From contig NZ_JAABOK010000001.1 in NCBI RefSeq assembly GCF_009928525.1, forward strand, positions 310,001 to 374,000: DNA of 64,000 nt. Direction: 5' to 3'. Shown piece by piece: positions 34,576-43,828 of the stretch. Each line of letters begins with the position of its first letter. Position 1 is the stretch's first letter. A model generated the notes under the pieces. The model ran no database searches, had not been told where the DNA came from, and saw nothing but the letters and a program-made list of their open reading frames with translations. The stretch comes from Chitinophaga solisilvae (GTDB lineage Bacteria; Bacteroidota; Bacteroidia; Chitinophagales; Chitinophagaceae). The position numbers and the translations under genes are program-made.

Positions 34576-35391
34576 ATGTTTCTTTCTGTAACACGTTATT
34601 GCCTGCATCAGATAAGCCTGCCGCTGATAGCCCTGCTGATGCTGGCATCCGCGGCAACTGCCCAGGTAGATACCATCGATCAGCAACATGTAAAGCTGAA
34701 TACCGCCTATCTCAGACCCGGTATACGTCAGTACCTGGTATATTTCCAGATTCCCCGGCAGCCGCAACTGCTTTACCTGAGCCTCTGGGTCAGACAAATA
34801 GAGAAAACGACCCTGCACAATCAGCCGGCTTTCCGCATTTCCCAACAGTGGTACAGTCAGGACAGTACCCGTTATGCTTCCTTTACTTCCTATAACAGCG
34901 TGAAGGACTTCTCTCCGCTGTATCATGCTGCCGTCAGAGGTAAAGAACTCACCGCCTATAACTGGTCAGCTACCAGCCTGTCCGGCGATACCACCGCCGG
35001 CAACAAGGCTGCCGGCTTCAGGCTGGACTTCAGCCAGCCCAACTACAACTGGCACCTGGACATAGAAACGTTTGAAATGCTGCCGCTGGCCGCAGGCAAA
35101 ACTTTTGTAATCCGCTTCTATGACGCCGGCCTGGAACCCCCTAAATATGTTACCTATAAGGTAACAGGCAGCGAAGTCCTGCAAACACTCGATAACAAAA
35201 ATGTAGACTGCTGGAAACTGTTCATTGAAGGCGAATCCCCACAGGCTGGCCATTATGAACAAACTTTCTGGATCAGTAAATCTAATCATGAATTGCTTAA
35301 GGAAGAGGATAGCTATGGAGGAATGTTTCGTTACAAGATAAAATTACCGGGATTTACGCAGGAGCTGGGAAAGCGGTTTAAAACGGAGTAA
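34576..35391 (+). CDS. Secreted protein of unknown function, 271 aa
   Basis: A signal peptide (ISLPLIALLMLASAATAQ) is followed by a beta-rich domain: QYLVYFQIPRQPQLLYLSLW, AFRISQQWYSQDSTRYASF, FEMLPLAAGKTFVIRFYDAG and YKVTGSEVLQTLDNKNVDCW, ending with FWISKSNHELLKEEDSYGG. The arrangement recalls DUF3108-like periplasmic proteins, but I do not claim membership. It is divergent from the second LytS/LytTR operon and may be its target. Its stop codon overlaps the first base of a palindrome. Confidence 0.7.
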   Translation: MFLSVTRYCLHQISLPLIALLMLASAATAQVDTIDQQHVKLNTAYLRPGIRQYLVYFQIPRQPQLLYLSLWVRQIEKTTLHNQPAFRISQQWYSQDSTRYASFTSYNSVKDFSPLYHAAVRGKELTAYNWSATSLSGDTTAGNKAAGFRLDFSQPNYNWHLDIETFEMLPLAAGKTFVIRFYDAGLEPPKYVTYKVTGSEVLQTLDNKNVDCWKLFIEGESPQAGHYEQTFWISKSNHELLKEEDSYGGMFRYKIKLPGFTQELGKRFKTE

Positions 35392-35534
35392 TTACGAATT
35401 ACGAATTGCGAATTACGAATGTAGAAGCGAAGATTAGAGCGAAGATCAAAGGTGATACTTAATACTTATCACTTTTAATCTTCGCTCTAATCTTCGCTTC
35501 TACATTCGTAATTCGCAATTCGTAATTCGCAATT
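35390..35534. repeat. Family A giant palindrome (PAL-5)
   Basis: The element starts in the stop codon of the preceding gene. Each arm has four heptamers of the AATTACG/AATTGCG type, then AATGTAGAAGCGAAGATTAG and a GCGAAGAT repeat. Arms pair over about 68 bp with three differences (one heptamer variant and two wobble-type changes). The loop (AAAGGTGATACTTAATACTT) is shared with the elements at 40469 and 43829. Confidence 0.92.
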
Positions 35535-35600
35535 GGAACAAATTTCCGTTTCCCGTAAATCATTTTCCCGATCAGACACCAACCCCATCCTTCCCGATAC

Positions 35601-35608
35601 TACTTTTG
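35601..35608 (+). promoter_or_regulatory. -7 box for the siderophore-uptake operon
   Basis: TACTTTTG is an exact match to TAnnTTTG, 51 bp before the ATG at 35652. It lies just after a palindrome. I could not recognise a Fur box by eye. Confidence 0.45.
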
Positions 35609-35651
35609 CGGCCGTGATTTTTTATGCTGACTCATTTAAACCTACTTCTGT

Positions 35652-38042
35652 ATGCGTAGATTGATACACGTGTTGTGCTGCATGGCCGCTCTGGTTTGTT
35701 CTGGCACCTCGCTGTCCTATGCCGGATCCCTGGGGGAAAGTATCCGGGGAAATATTGTTACTGCTGATAAACAGCCGGCGGTGGCGGTGTCGGTATTGCT
35801 GAAAGAAGCAAACCGCGTGGCCCTGTCTGATGATAACGGGAATTTCATTTTCAATAAAGTTAAAGCCGGCGACTATACGCTGGAAATATCCCTGATAGGG
35901 CATGCAGCAGTAACCAGGAAAGTGACTGTGCACGAAAATCAGGCTACTGTAGTAGCTATCACGCTGGAGAAGACCTCTCAGCAGCTCAGCGAATTTATAG
36001 TTACTTCCGGCGCTACCAGATTCGCCAAAAAGAAAAGCGATCAGGTAGCACGTATGCAGTTGTCTAACCTGGAGAATGCGCAGGTATACACCGTACTGCC
36101 TAAGGAGTTGCTGCAGGAGCAGCTGGTGACCGACTTCCGCGGAGCGCTGCAGACAGCCCCCGGCGTTACCAACGTCACCCAGGGCGTAGGCTCCGGTGGC
36201 ATCGGCCTGTCTATCCGTATGCGTGGCTTCAGCGGTACAAACGCCGGCGGCGCTATCCGCAACGGCATGGCTACCAACTGGATGTCTATGTCCGATCCGG
36301 TCAACCTGGAATCTATTGAGGTCATCAAAGGCCCGTCCGGTACCCTGTTCGGTGGTGTCATGATTTCTTACGGCGGCCTGGTGAACCGTGTTACCAAAAA
36401 ACCTTTCGATGAATACAGGGGCGAAGTGGGATATACCACCGGCAGTTTCGGCTTCAACCGCCTTACTGCTGATGTGAACACGCCGCTGAACAAAGAGAAG
36501 ACCGTTTTAATGCGCCTGAATGCGGCCCTGGAAAAAAGCGGCAGCTTCCTCGACTATGGCAGATCCTCTACCATGGCTTTCGCCCCGGCATTTACCTTTA
36601 AACTGAACGATCGGCTGACGGTAGACCTGGACGTGGAAATGTTCCGCACCAAAAGAAATACAACCTATATCGGGCGTATAGCCGATACCGTGAAAGCCCG
36701 CAGCTTTGATCAGCTCTCTTTCGACTTCCAGCGTTCCTATACCAGCAATAACCTGCAGAGCGAAGCGAATATCCTCAACGCTTTTGCGAAGGCCACCTAT
36801 AAAATTTCGGATACCTGGACCTCTACCACCAGCTACTCCTACGCCAATACGGAAAATAACGCCAACTACCTGTTCCTGCTGGTGAATTCAGATACGACCA
36901 TGCAGCGCCAGCTCATGAATATTCCGAGCTCTTTCGGCGTAAACCAGCTGCAGCAGAACTTCAACGGCGATTTTAAAATCAGTGGGATGCGTAACCGCCT
37001 CCTCGTAGGACTCGATTATACGCAGGTAACTTCTAATGACCGCCGCACCGTTATCCCCGTATTCGATGTGGTAAAAATCAACCAGGACGCCGCCGATATC
37101 TCTATTGAAAAGTATCAGCAGCAGCTAGCCGATAAAAAACGCACGCCGAATAACCGCAACTACCAGACTTACAGCGCGTATGCCGCCGATGTGCTCAACC
37201 TCACACCTTCCCTGATGGTCATGCTCAGCGGCCGTATCGATCACTATAACAGTAAATTCGATAAGTTCAGTCAGACTGCCTTCTCCCCGAAAGCCGGCAT
37301 CGTTTACCAGGTGTTGCGGGATAAAGTTTCCCTCTTTACCAACTACGCCTCCGGCTTCAGTAATCCGACACCTAAGCTGATTTATGCAGAAGATGAAAAA
37401 GAGAAAACGAACCTGAAACCGGAAATATCCCGGCAGTTTGAAGGAGGCGTGAAAGTGGAACTGCTCAGCGGTAAGCTCTCCGGTACTGTCAGCTACTACG
37501 ATATTGAAGTGCAGAACATGACCCGCGAAGACCGCGAACATCCCAACTACTACCTGCAGGATGCCACCCAGCGCAGCAGCGGTATTGAAACAGACCTGAT
37601 CGCCAATCCCTTCAGGGGCATGCATATGATCTTCGGCTACGGATATAACAACAGCAGGTATACCAAGGCGGATTCCACTGTACAGGGCCTGCGCGCTCCC
37701 TCCGCGCCACAACATGTGGCTAACTGGTGGATCAGCTACAAACTGCAGCATGGTATTGCAAAAGGCCTGGGCTTCGGCTTCGGCGGCAACTACCAGAGCG
37801 AGTCCTTCTTTATCAACAACAGGGTGAAATCAAAAGAGAAAGGCGGATATAATACGGAGGCAGTGACCTTTACGGCCCCTTCCTTTGTAAGACTGGATGC
37901 CACCATTTTTTACGATCAGCCCCGTTATCGTATAGGCGTCAAGGTTAATAACCTGGCGAACAGGGAATACTGGACCACCGACGCGTGGGCTACCCGTGAG
38001 CCTACGCGGCAGCTGGTAGTGAATATGAGCTACAAATTCTAA
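35652..38042 (+). CDS. TonB-dependent siderophore receptor
   Basis: A 796-residue outer-membrane receptor. A signal peptide (IHVLCCMAALVCSGTSLSYA) is followed by a carboxypeptidase-like regulatory domain (about 28-110: RGNIVTADKQPAVAVSVLLK, KAGDYTLEISLIGHAA). The plug (about 115-270) has LQTAPGVTNVTQGVGSGGIG and LESIEVIKGPSGTLFGGVMI. The barrel runs to the C-terminus with KVSLFTNYASGFSNPTPKL and the terminal aromatic residue in VVNMSYKF. The plug style is that of FhuA/FpvA-type ferric-siderophore receptors. It leads an operon with a PepSY-TM protein and an esterase, together a siderophore uptake and release set. Confidence 0.93.
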   Translation: MRRLIHVLCCMAALVCSGTSLSYAGSLGESIRGNIVTADKQPAVAVSVLLKEANRVALSDDNGNFIFNKVKAGDYTLEISLIGHAAVTRKVTVHENQATVVAITLEKTSQQLSEFIVTSGATRFAKKKSDQVARMQLSNLENAQVYTVLPKELLQEQLVTDFRGALQTAPGVTNVTQGVGSGGIGLSIRMRGFSGTNAGGAIRNGMATNWMSMSDPVNLESIEVIKGPSGTLFGGVMISYGGLVNRVTKKPFDEYRGEVGYTTGSFGFNRLTADVNTPLNKEKTVLMRLNAALEKSGSFLDYGRSSTMAFAPAFTFKLNDRLTVDLDVEMFRTKRNTTYIGRIADTVKARSFDQLSFDFQRSYTSNNLQSEANILNAFAKATYKISDTWTSTTSYSYANTENNANYLFLLVNSDTTMQRQLMNIPSSFGVNQLQQNFNGDFKISGMRNRLLVGLDYTQVTSNDRRTVIPVFDVVKINQDAADISIEKYQQQLADKKRTPNNRNYQTYSAYAADVLNLTPSLMVMLSGRIDHYNSKFDKFSQTAFSPKAGIVYQVLRDKVSLFTNYASGFSNPTPKLIYAEDEKEKTNLKPEISRQFEGGVKVELLSGKLSGTVSYYDIEVQNMTREDREHPNYYLQDATQRSSGIETDLIANPFRGMHMIFGYGYNNSRYTKADSTVQGLRAPSAPQHVANWWISYKLQHGIAKGLGFGFGGNYQSESFFINNRVKSKEKGGYNTEAVTFTAPSFVRLDATIFYDQPRYRIGVKVNNLANREYWTTDAWATREPTRQLVVNMSYKF

Positions 38043-38071
38043 AGGCAACTTTTTCATCAATTAATAATAAA

Positions 38072-38095
38072 GCCCCGCAGCGTATGCTGTGGGGC
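38072..38095 (+). terminator. Hairpin between receptor and PepSY genes (possible attenuator)
   Basis: GCCCCgCAGC pairs with GCTGtGGGGC in a GC-rich hairpin 30 bp after the receptor stop, with no T-run after it. It could partly terminate or protect the 3' end of the receptor message, lowering expression of the two downstream genes. Confidence 0.5.
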
Positions 38096-38109
38096 ATTTC
38101 CATGAAATT

Positions 38110-39294
38110 ATGCAGACAGGAAGCAACCAACGGATTACACCTAAACAAAAGAAGAAACCTTCGTTATTCAGCCGCGTCAACGCCTGGCTGCATCTGTGGC
38201 TCGGCCTTTCCTCCGGCATCGTCATCTTCGTGGTTTGCCTCACCGGCACCATGTTCGTTTTCTGTGATGATATCATTGATCTCATCAGCCGGAAAGCCCT
38301 TACCGTGCAGGAAACCGGCGCAGTACAAAAGAAACCGGAAGAACTCATCGCTATCTTTAAACAGGAGCGCCCTGACTTTCACCCTTTCTATTTTGTCGCC
38401 TATAAAGATCCGGAGCGTAGCTTCAAAATTGCGTATGAAGATAAAGAGGATCATTTTCACTTCGCCTGGATGGATCCCTACACCGGTAAAATACTGGACT
38501 CCAACGGCGCCTACTATTTTTTCTATGTGGTAGCACATATCCACAGCCAGCTGCTGCTGCACGAGCCGGGAAATATTATCGTGGAAATTGCCACCTGGAT
38601 ATTCCTGCTCGAACTTATCGGCGGACTTATCCTCTGGTGGCCGAAAAAGTGGACGAAGGCCACCCGCGAACAGTCGTTCCGCATCAAATGGAACGGCAAA
38701 TGGAAGCGGGTTAACTACGATCTGCATAACGTACTCGGCTTCTACAGCCTGCTGCCGGCGCTGATGCTCACCATCACCGGACTGATTATCGTAAACCATT
38801 TTGTAAATGGTAAAGTACATCAGGCCTTCAACGGGCAATCGGGTACCTACAAGGCCATGAGAAAGGCAGCTCCCGCATATGTAGCCGGCAGCAAGCCTTT
38901 TCCGCTGGACAGCATATTGCTCAGATACCTGCACCAGCCGGGCGTGGAACAGCTGCGCATGACCATCCCGGCTAAAGACAGCATGACTTCCTGCAATGTG
39001 GTTGCCGGTAAGGAAATAGGATTGAAAGGCTACAACGGCCGCATGTTTCTCGTGAACCGGTTCACCGGAGAAGAAGTGAAAATGGCTGACAGCTGGTATA
39101 ACGGAGAAAAAGTAGAGAACATTAACATGAACCTGCACCTCGGATTCTGGTATGGTGCAGTAGGAAAGACGATCACCTTCATCATCGGACTTATCTGTAC
39201 CTCCCTGCCCATCACCGGTTTTATGATATGGTGGAACAGGAAGAAGAAAAAATCTCCGGTGCGCATCTCTTCCAAACAAACAGTAACTGCCTGA
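38110..39294 (+). CDS. PepSY-associated TM protein (siderophore reductase/iron uptake type)
   Basis: A 394-residue inner-membrane protein of the PepSY_TM family. I place the start at ATG 38110 (MQTGSNQRITPKQKKKPSLF) because the earlier in-frame GTG at 38089 lies inside a hairpin. TM1 is WLGLSSGIVIFVVCLTGTMF. Further segments are IIVEIATWIFLLELIGGLIL, NVLGFYSLLPALMLTITGLI and ITFIIGLICTSLPITGFMIW. His residues at membrane edges (AHIHSQLLLH, DLHNVLG, HLGFWYGAVG) suit haem or metal. Homologues next to siderophore receptors are thought to reduce ferric siderophores. It lies between the receptor gene and the esterase gene (4 bp). Confidence 0.9.
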   Translation: MQTGSNQRITPKQKKKPSLFSRVNAWLHLWLGLSSGIVIFVVCLTGTMFVFCDDIIDLISRKALTVQETGAVQKKPEELIAIFKQERPDFHPFYFVAYKDPERSFKIAYEDKEDHFHFAWMDPYTGKILDSNGAYYFFYVVAHIHSQLLLHEPGNIIVEIATWIFLLELIGGLILWWPKKWTKATREQSFRIKWNGKWKRVNYDLHNVLGFYSLLPALMLTITGLIIVNHFVNGKVHQAFNGQSGTYKAMRKAAPAYVAGSKPFPLDSILLRYLHQPGVEQLRMTIPAKDSMTSCNVVAGKEIGLKGYNGRMFLVNRFTGEEVKMADSWYNGEKVENINMNLHLGFWYGAVGKTITFIIGLICTSLPITGFMIWWNRKKKKSPVRISSKQTVTA

Positions 39295-39298
39295 TAAT

Positions 39299-40468
39299 AT
39301 GTCTATGAAAAAAATATTTCTCCTGTTGCTGTCTGTCGCCATGATACAGCAGTTATCCGCACAGTCGTTGTTATCCGTGCATTCCGCCATACTGGGCGAA
39401 GACCGTCCCGTAACCATTATCCTGCCGGAGACATACCGCGATACCACTATTGCGCCTGCCAGCTATCCTGTACTGTATCTTTTCGACGGAGAGTGGAATA
39501 CCACGCATGCTGCGGCCATTGTGCAACACCTGTCCAAAGGGATGTATGCCATGATACCTGAGATGATCGTGGTCGGCATTCACAATACCGCGAGAACGCG
39601 CGATCTTACACCTACGCATGCTCCTACCACACGTCCGGGAAAGAAAGGTACGCTGTACAGCGAAAGCGGGGGCGGAGAGAAATTTATCAGCTTCCTGCAG
39701 CAGGAACTGATACCGTACGTACGTAAAAACTACCGTACTTCCGGTTATCAGGTGCTCAGCGGCCACTCCTTCGGCGGACTGGCCACCATGAACATCATCA
39801 TGCATCATACTGCATTGTTCAATGCCTGCATTGCTATTGACCCTTCCATGTGGTGGGAGGAAGAACGCTTCCTGGATGGCTTTCCGGCCGTGCTGCAGCA
39901 GCAGGATATGAAAGGACGTAAGCTTTTTGTAGCGGAAGCCAATAAGGTAGCCATCCCGCAGGATACTACCACCGATCATCCCAGGGCCATCAAACGGCTG
40001 GCGAATGAGATACTGCCATTATCTGCCGTATCAGGCTTGCAATGGAAACATAAATTTTACCTGGAAGAAGATCATGGTTCCATACCCCTGCCAGCCCTCT
40101 ACGATGGATTGAAATTCGTTTTCAATGGTTACCAGACCCAGGTAAAACAGGTAGCTGATGATTATGAATTGTATCTCCGCAATTACGCGGCCATCAGTAA
40201 AAGCAATGGTTTTGTTTTCAAACCGGGCGAATCGCTGACATATGCCATCGGCCAATACGCCTTATCGCAACAGAAGCCCGCTGCCATCAATTTCCTGCTG
40301 CTGAATGTACAGCAATACCCATCCAGCATTCCTGCACACCTGGCGCTCGCCGCAGCTTACCTCAGACTGCAACAGCCGGCCGCAGCGCTGAACACCTATC
40401 GTAAGGCGTTGCAACTGGCGCCGGATAATGGTTTTGTGAAGGAGAAGATACGGGAATTGGGGAGATAG
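39299..40468 (+). CDS. Esterase D/IroE-like hydrolase with C-terminal TPR-like repeat
   Basis: A 389-residue exported alpha/beta hydrolase (signal peptide KKIFLLLLSVAMIQQLSA) of the putative esterase family. Visible motifs: YPVLYLFDGEWN, VVGIHNTARTRDLTP, nucleophile elbow SGHSFGGLATM (Ser about residue 160), and EEDHGSIPLPALYDGL, where the His is the likely triad member. The last 60 residues resemble TPR (ALAAAYLRLQQPAAALNTYR). Its start lies 4 bp after the PepSY-TM stop. In this setting it may hydrolyse ester-type siderophores to release iron; the exact substrate is inferred. Confidence 0.88.
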   Translation: MSMKKIFLLLLSVAMIQQLSAQSLLSVHSAILGEDRPVTIILPETYRDTTIAPASYPVLYLFDGEWNTTHAAAIVQHLSKGMYAMIPEMIVVGIHNTARTRDLTPTHAPTTRPGKKGTLYSESGGGEKFISFLQQELIPYVRKNYRTSGYQVLSGHSFGGLATMNIIMHHTALFNACIAIDPSMWWEEERFLDGFPAVLQQQDMKGRKLFVAEANKVAIPQDTTTDHPRAIKRLANEILPLSAVSGLQWKHKFYLEEDHGSIPLPALYDGLKFVFNGYQTQVKQVADDYELYLRNYAAISKSNGFVFKPGESLTYAIGQYALSQQKPAAINFLLLNVQQYPSSIPAHLALAAAYLRLQQPAAALNTYRKALQLAPDNGFVKEKIRELGR

Positions 40469-40618
40469 AATTGCGAATTACGAATTGCGAATTACGAATG
40501 TAGAAGCGAAGATTAAAACGAAGATTAAAGGTGATATTTATTAAACATCTCTATTAATCTTCATTTTAATCTTCGCTTCTACATTCGTAATTCGTAATTC
40601 GCAATTCGTAATTCGTAA
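40469..40618. repeat. Family A giant palindrome (PAL-6) between convergent genes
   Basis: The left arm (40469-40528) begins at the base after the esterase TAG. The right arm ends 8 bp from the opposite stop. The arms share AATGTAGAAGCGAAGATTAA and a CGAAGATTAA repeat with one C/T difference. The left arm has four heptamers and the right about five. The loop includes AAAGGTGATA, as in neighbouring elements. Confidence 0.92.
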
Positions 40619-40626
40619 GCCAAAGT

Positions 40627-42411
40627 CTATTGTCGCCCTGCCCAACCATCCATATACGTCTCCAGTACATCCAGCGGCATATCTCCGTATGCCAGGAGGG
40701 CATCGTGGAAGTGTTGCAGGTTGAACCGGCTGCCCAGTTGTGCGGCATATTTATCCCGTAGTTCCCTGATTTTTATTTCCCCGGTTTTATAGGAGAGTGC
40801 CTGTCCGGGCATGGCCATATAGCGTTCTATTTCTGCGGTGGCAATGGCTTCGGTGATGGACTGGTGCGCAATCATATAGGCGATGGCTTCTTCCCGGGTC
40901 ATTTTGCCGGTGTGGATCCCGGCATCGGCTACCAGGCGGGTGGCACGCAGCATTTCATTATTGAGCCGGCCCATGCGCTGGTAGGGATCGGTATAGCAGT
41001 TCAATAGTTGTCCCAGTGATTCGGTGTACAGTGCCCATCCTTCGAAGTAGGCGCTGAAAGCGGGTTGCTTGCGGAAAGCGGGGATGTGCTGGTTTTCCTG
41101 CTGGAAGGAAATCTGGAAGTGATGTCCGGGAACACCTTCATGGATAAACGTAGCTTCCATGCCGTGGAAGGTGACATTGATTTTTCGTGCATCCGGTACC
41201 GGTACATAAAAGATGCCGGGCCGGTTTTCCGCTGCGTTGCCTTTCACATAGTAAGGTCCGCCCGTAGCACCTTCCAGGTAGGCTGGCATGCGCCGGATTT
41301 CAAATTTCGTCTGTGGCAGATGCGTGAAATATTTACCCAGCACCGGTGTAATCTTTTCGTAAATACGGCGATAGGCCGCCAGTACTTCTTCCGGAGAGGT
41401 AAATGGCATCAGTTTCGGATTGGTCCGCAGGTGGTGGAAAAATTCCTGCAGCGTGCCTTTAAATCCCAGCTCGTTTTTAACAGTTTCCATCTCTCCGGTG
41501 ATGCGCGCTACTTCTTCCTGCCCTTTGCGGTAAACGCTTTCGCCGGTGAGGCCTGGTGTGGTGGTGAATACCCGGATGTAATACTGATAAATGCTGTCGC
41601 CCCCGGGAAGGGCGTGAAGTCCGGCCTGGTCCTGCGCTGCAGGCAGATAGGTGTTCTTCAGATAGGCTGCCAGTTTACCATATGCCGGTATCATTCCTGT
41701 GCTGATGACCTCATGGTATAAAGCGCCTATCTGCTGCTTTTCTGCTGCGCTGAACGCTGCCGGTATGTGTGACAGCGGTTTGTAAAAGATATTGCGGGCG
41801 CTGTCTGTTACAGCCAGCGCTTCCAGCTGAGGAATCATTTTAAGTACCAGCGCTTTGGGCAGTACTACACCTGCTTTGATGCCCCTGTTGAAATTGGCGA
41901 TGGCGGTATCAGCCCAGGGACTGAAGGCGCGCATGCGCATGGCCCAGTTGCGGTAATCCCGGACAGTGCTGAAAGGTTGTGCGCCGCCACCTGCGCCCAG
42001 CTGTGCCAGTTCCAGCGGCGTGGATACAAACTGGTTCATGGGCATATATTCCAGGTGCAGGGTAATGGCTTCCTGCCCTGTCTGCAGGATATGCTGCAGG
42101 ATGTCATAGGAAATCCTGTCTGCCTCCGTCAGCTGCTGCCGGTCAAATTTTTTTAATGCGTTCAGGTATTGCTGATAGAAGGCAGAAGTAGCCGCCAGCT
42201 GTGGTGCGGCGCCTTCGTTGGCCAGCTGGTCATCATAGCGGTGATCTCCGGCTGATGTAGCTTCCAGCGGGAAGAGTGCAGACCTTTCCTGGTAATACCT
42301 GTCAAAAAGCCTGTTGAGCTGCGCGTTGCGCTGCTGAGCGCCGGCACTGGCTGTGGTAAGAATGCCCGCCAGCAGCACCGTCCGGCGCAGCGCCTTTTTT
42401 ATTGCCTTCAT
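40627..42411 (-). CDS. DUF885 family protein (probable metallohydrolase)
   Basis: A 594-residue exported protein (signal peptide LRRTVLLAGILTTASAGAQQ) of the DUF885 family. The hallmark motifs are FIHEGVPGHHFQISFQQ, an HEGxPGHH signature that probably binds metal, and YFEGWALYTESLGQL. Upstream are GPYYVKGNAAENRPGIFYVP and KINVTFHGMEA. Family members are presumed periplasmic peptidases, without firm biochemical proof that I can cite. It follows the GNAT gene by 12 bp, so both come from one transcript, and it ends at a palindrome. Confidence 0.9.
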   Translation of the reverse strand: MKAIKKALRRTVLLAGILTTASAGAQQRNAQLNRLFDRYYQERSALFPLEATSAGDHRYDDQLANEGAAPQLAATSAFYQQYLNALKKFDRQQLTEADRISYDILQHILQTGQEAITLHLEYMPMNQFVSTPLELAQLGAGGGAQPFSTVRDYRNWAMRMRAFSPWADTAIANFNRGIKAGVVLPKALVLKMIPQLEALAVTDSARNIFYKPLSHIPAAFSAAEKQQIGALYHEVISTGMIPAYGKLAAYLKNTYLPAAQDQAGLHALPGGDSIYQYYIRVFTTTPGLTGESVYRKGQEEVARITGEMETVKNELGFKGTLQEFFHHLRTNPKLMPFTSPEEVLAAYRRIYEKITPVLGKYFTHLPQTKFEIRRMPAYLEGATGGPYYVKGNAAENRPGIFYVPVPDARKINVTFHGMEATFIHEGVPGHHFQISFQQENQHIPAFRKQPAFSAYFEGWALYTESLGQLLNCYTDPYQRMGRLNNEMLRATRLVADAGIHTGKMTREEAIAYMIAHQSITEAIATAEIERYMAMPGQALSYKTGEIKIRELRDKYAAQLGSRFNLQHFHDALLAYGDMPLDVLETYMDGWAGRQ

Positions 42412-42423
42412 TATTGATATGGT

Positions 42424-42909
42424 TTATACTTCGCGGAGCATCCAGACGCTACAGCCGAAATGGCCTGACTGGCCCAGCGGTCCGGACAGATAGGTGAATC
42501 CCAGCTTTTCATACATGGGAATAGCAGAAGTCAGCTCCGGCATCGTTTCCAGGTATACCTGGCTGTAACCCAGCGATGGCGCTGCTTCCAGGCATTGCGT
42601 CATGAGCTTGCCGCCGATGCCTTTCCCTCTCGCTTCCGGCAGCAGATACAGCTTCACCAGTTCACAGCAGCCGTCGGGTAATCCCGCAGTAGGATACAAT
42701 CCGCCACCGCCGATGATCTTACCGTCTTCTTCTGCTACCCAGTAGGCAGAAGCCGGTTCGGAGAATACCTGGTACAGCTCATAGAGACTGTCATCATAAT
42801 AGGCAGTGCCGGGCTTATTGGCCTTGAATTCCTTCAGCACCTGCTGTATCAGCGCACCCAGCTGCTGGTTGTCTGTTTCCCTGATTGGTCGTATTTGCAT
42901 CACTTTCAC
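42424..42909 (-). CDS. GNAT family N-acetyltransferase
   Basis: A 161-residue protein with the GNAT fold: IRPIRETDNQQLGALIQQVL at the start, WVAEEDGKIIGGGGLYP in the middle, and the acetyl-CoA pyrophosphate loop LYLLPEARGKGIGGKLMTQC (R-x-x-G-x-G/A pattern). The C-terminal part (VYLETMPELTSAIPMYEKLG) is also typical. It is cytoplasmic. It lies 12 bp before the DUF885 gene in the same operon. The acetyl acceptor cannot be told. Confidence 0.92.
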   Translation of the reverse strand: MKVMQIRPIRETDNQQLGALIQQVLKEFKANKPGTAYYDDSLYELYQVFSEPASAYWVAEEDGKIIGGGGLYPTAGLPDGCCELVKLYLLPEARGKGIGGKLMTQCLEAAPSLGYSQVYLETMPELTSAIPMYEKLGFTYLSGPLGQSGHFGCSVWMLREV

Positions 42910-42988
42910 TGTTTACGGTAATGGATAATGCAAAGCTACAGGAGGGAAGAACGGAAAAATTGTACGTAATTAACCTTTGTGAAAAAAA

Positions 42989-43795
42989 TCAGAGAGATTT
43001 ATATGCTTTGGGGAGCATACCGGTAATATGACGGAAGGTTCTGGTGAAGTGCGCCTGGTCGGTAAAGCCGCATTCATAGGCAATGGCGGTAAGGCGCTGC
43101 TGTCCCGCTCTTATCAGGGGCAGGGCTTTTTCTATCTTGATCTTTCTTAAATAATCACCGGCAGAACAACCGAAATACCTGGCAAAAGAACGGGAGATGC
43201 TTACCGGGTGCAGATCCAGTTGCGCCGCCAGCATTTCCAGTGACAGGGGCTGGTTCCACTGGTCATGCAATACTTCCTTTATTCTTTCCGTCCATTCCGG
43301 AAAAACTCTTTCCTGCTGCTGATGTGCGGTTATCAGCTGCAGGCACAGCTGCTCCAGTGCAATGCCTGATTCGCTGTCATGCAGGTAATGCTCCCGCATG
43401 ATCTGCAGCAGTCCCTGCGTATTCAGCGTATGTTGCTGCTCAAACATGAGCGCAGAAGAGGGCGCGCTGATACCGAAAGTACGGAAGAAATCATCTCCCA
43501 GCTCCAGGTTGAATATCCGCGTACCGGGCCGGTAATCCACGTTCTGATGTGCTACCCCCGGATGATAATACAAACCGGCTCCTGCACCCTGTACATCTGT
43601 GCACCGTGACCTGTTCTCCTTGCTGCCGCCGGAAAGTATATGCGAGAAATGCGGATTGGCATGATAGTGCCACTCAGACGACATGCCTTGTGTAAAGCAG
43701 GTCTCGCTGGTAATGATATGGCCGAAAGTATGTTCCTGCACTTTCTTTCCCACATACTTTCCTTGCTCAAACTGAACGGGTTGCTGGTGGCTCAT
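42989..43795 (-). CDS. AraC family transcriptional regulator
   Basis: About 268 residues starting MSHQQPVQFEQGKYVG; the ATG at 43816 would add seven residues. The N-terminal half is a cupin-like sensor (SEWHYHANPHFSHILSGGSK, LYYHPGVAHQNVDYRPG). The C-terminal half is the AraC double HTH (LSLEMLAAQLDLHPVSISRS, ALPLIRAGQQRLTAIAYECG, HFTRTFRHITGMLPKAYKSL). It precedes the GNAT/DUF885 operon on the same strand with an 80-bp gap and could control it. Confidence 0.9.
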   Translation of the reverse strand: MSHQQPVQFEQGKYVGKKVQEHTFGHIITSETCFTQGMSSEWHYHANPHFSHILSGGSKENRSRCTDVQGAGAGLYYHPGVAHQNVDYRPGTRIFNLELGDDFFRTFGISAPSSALMFEQQHTLNTQGLLQIMREHYLHDSESGIALEQLCLQLITAHQQQERVFPEWTERIKEVLHDQWNQPLSLEMLAAQLDLHPVSISRSFARYFGCSAGDYLRKIKIEKALPLIRAGQQRLTAIAYECGFTDQAHFTRTFRHITGMLPKAYKSL

Positions 43796-43828
43796 GGTGT
43801 GAAGGTAAGGATCCAATTACTAATTGCG

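Noticed and set aside
38164..39447. A 427-codon frame on the minus strand across the PepSY-TM gene
   Set aside because: It is the antisense shadow of the PepSY-TM gene and the start of the esterase gene; the plus-strand proteins have clear family motifs.
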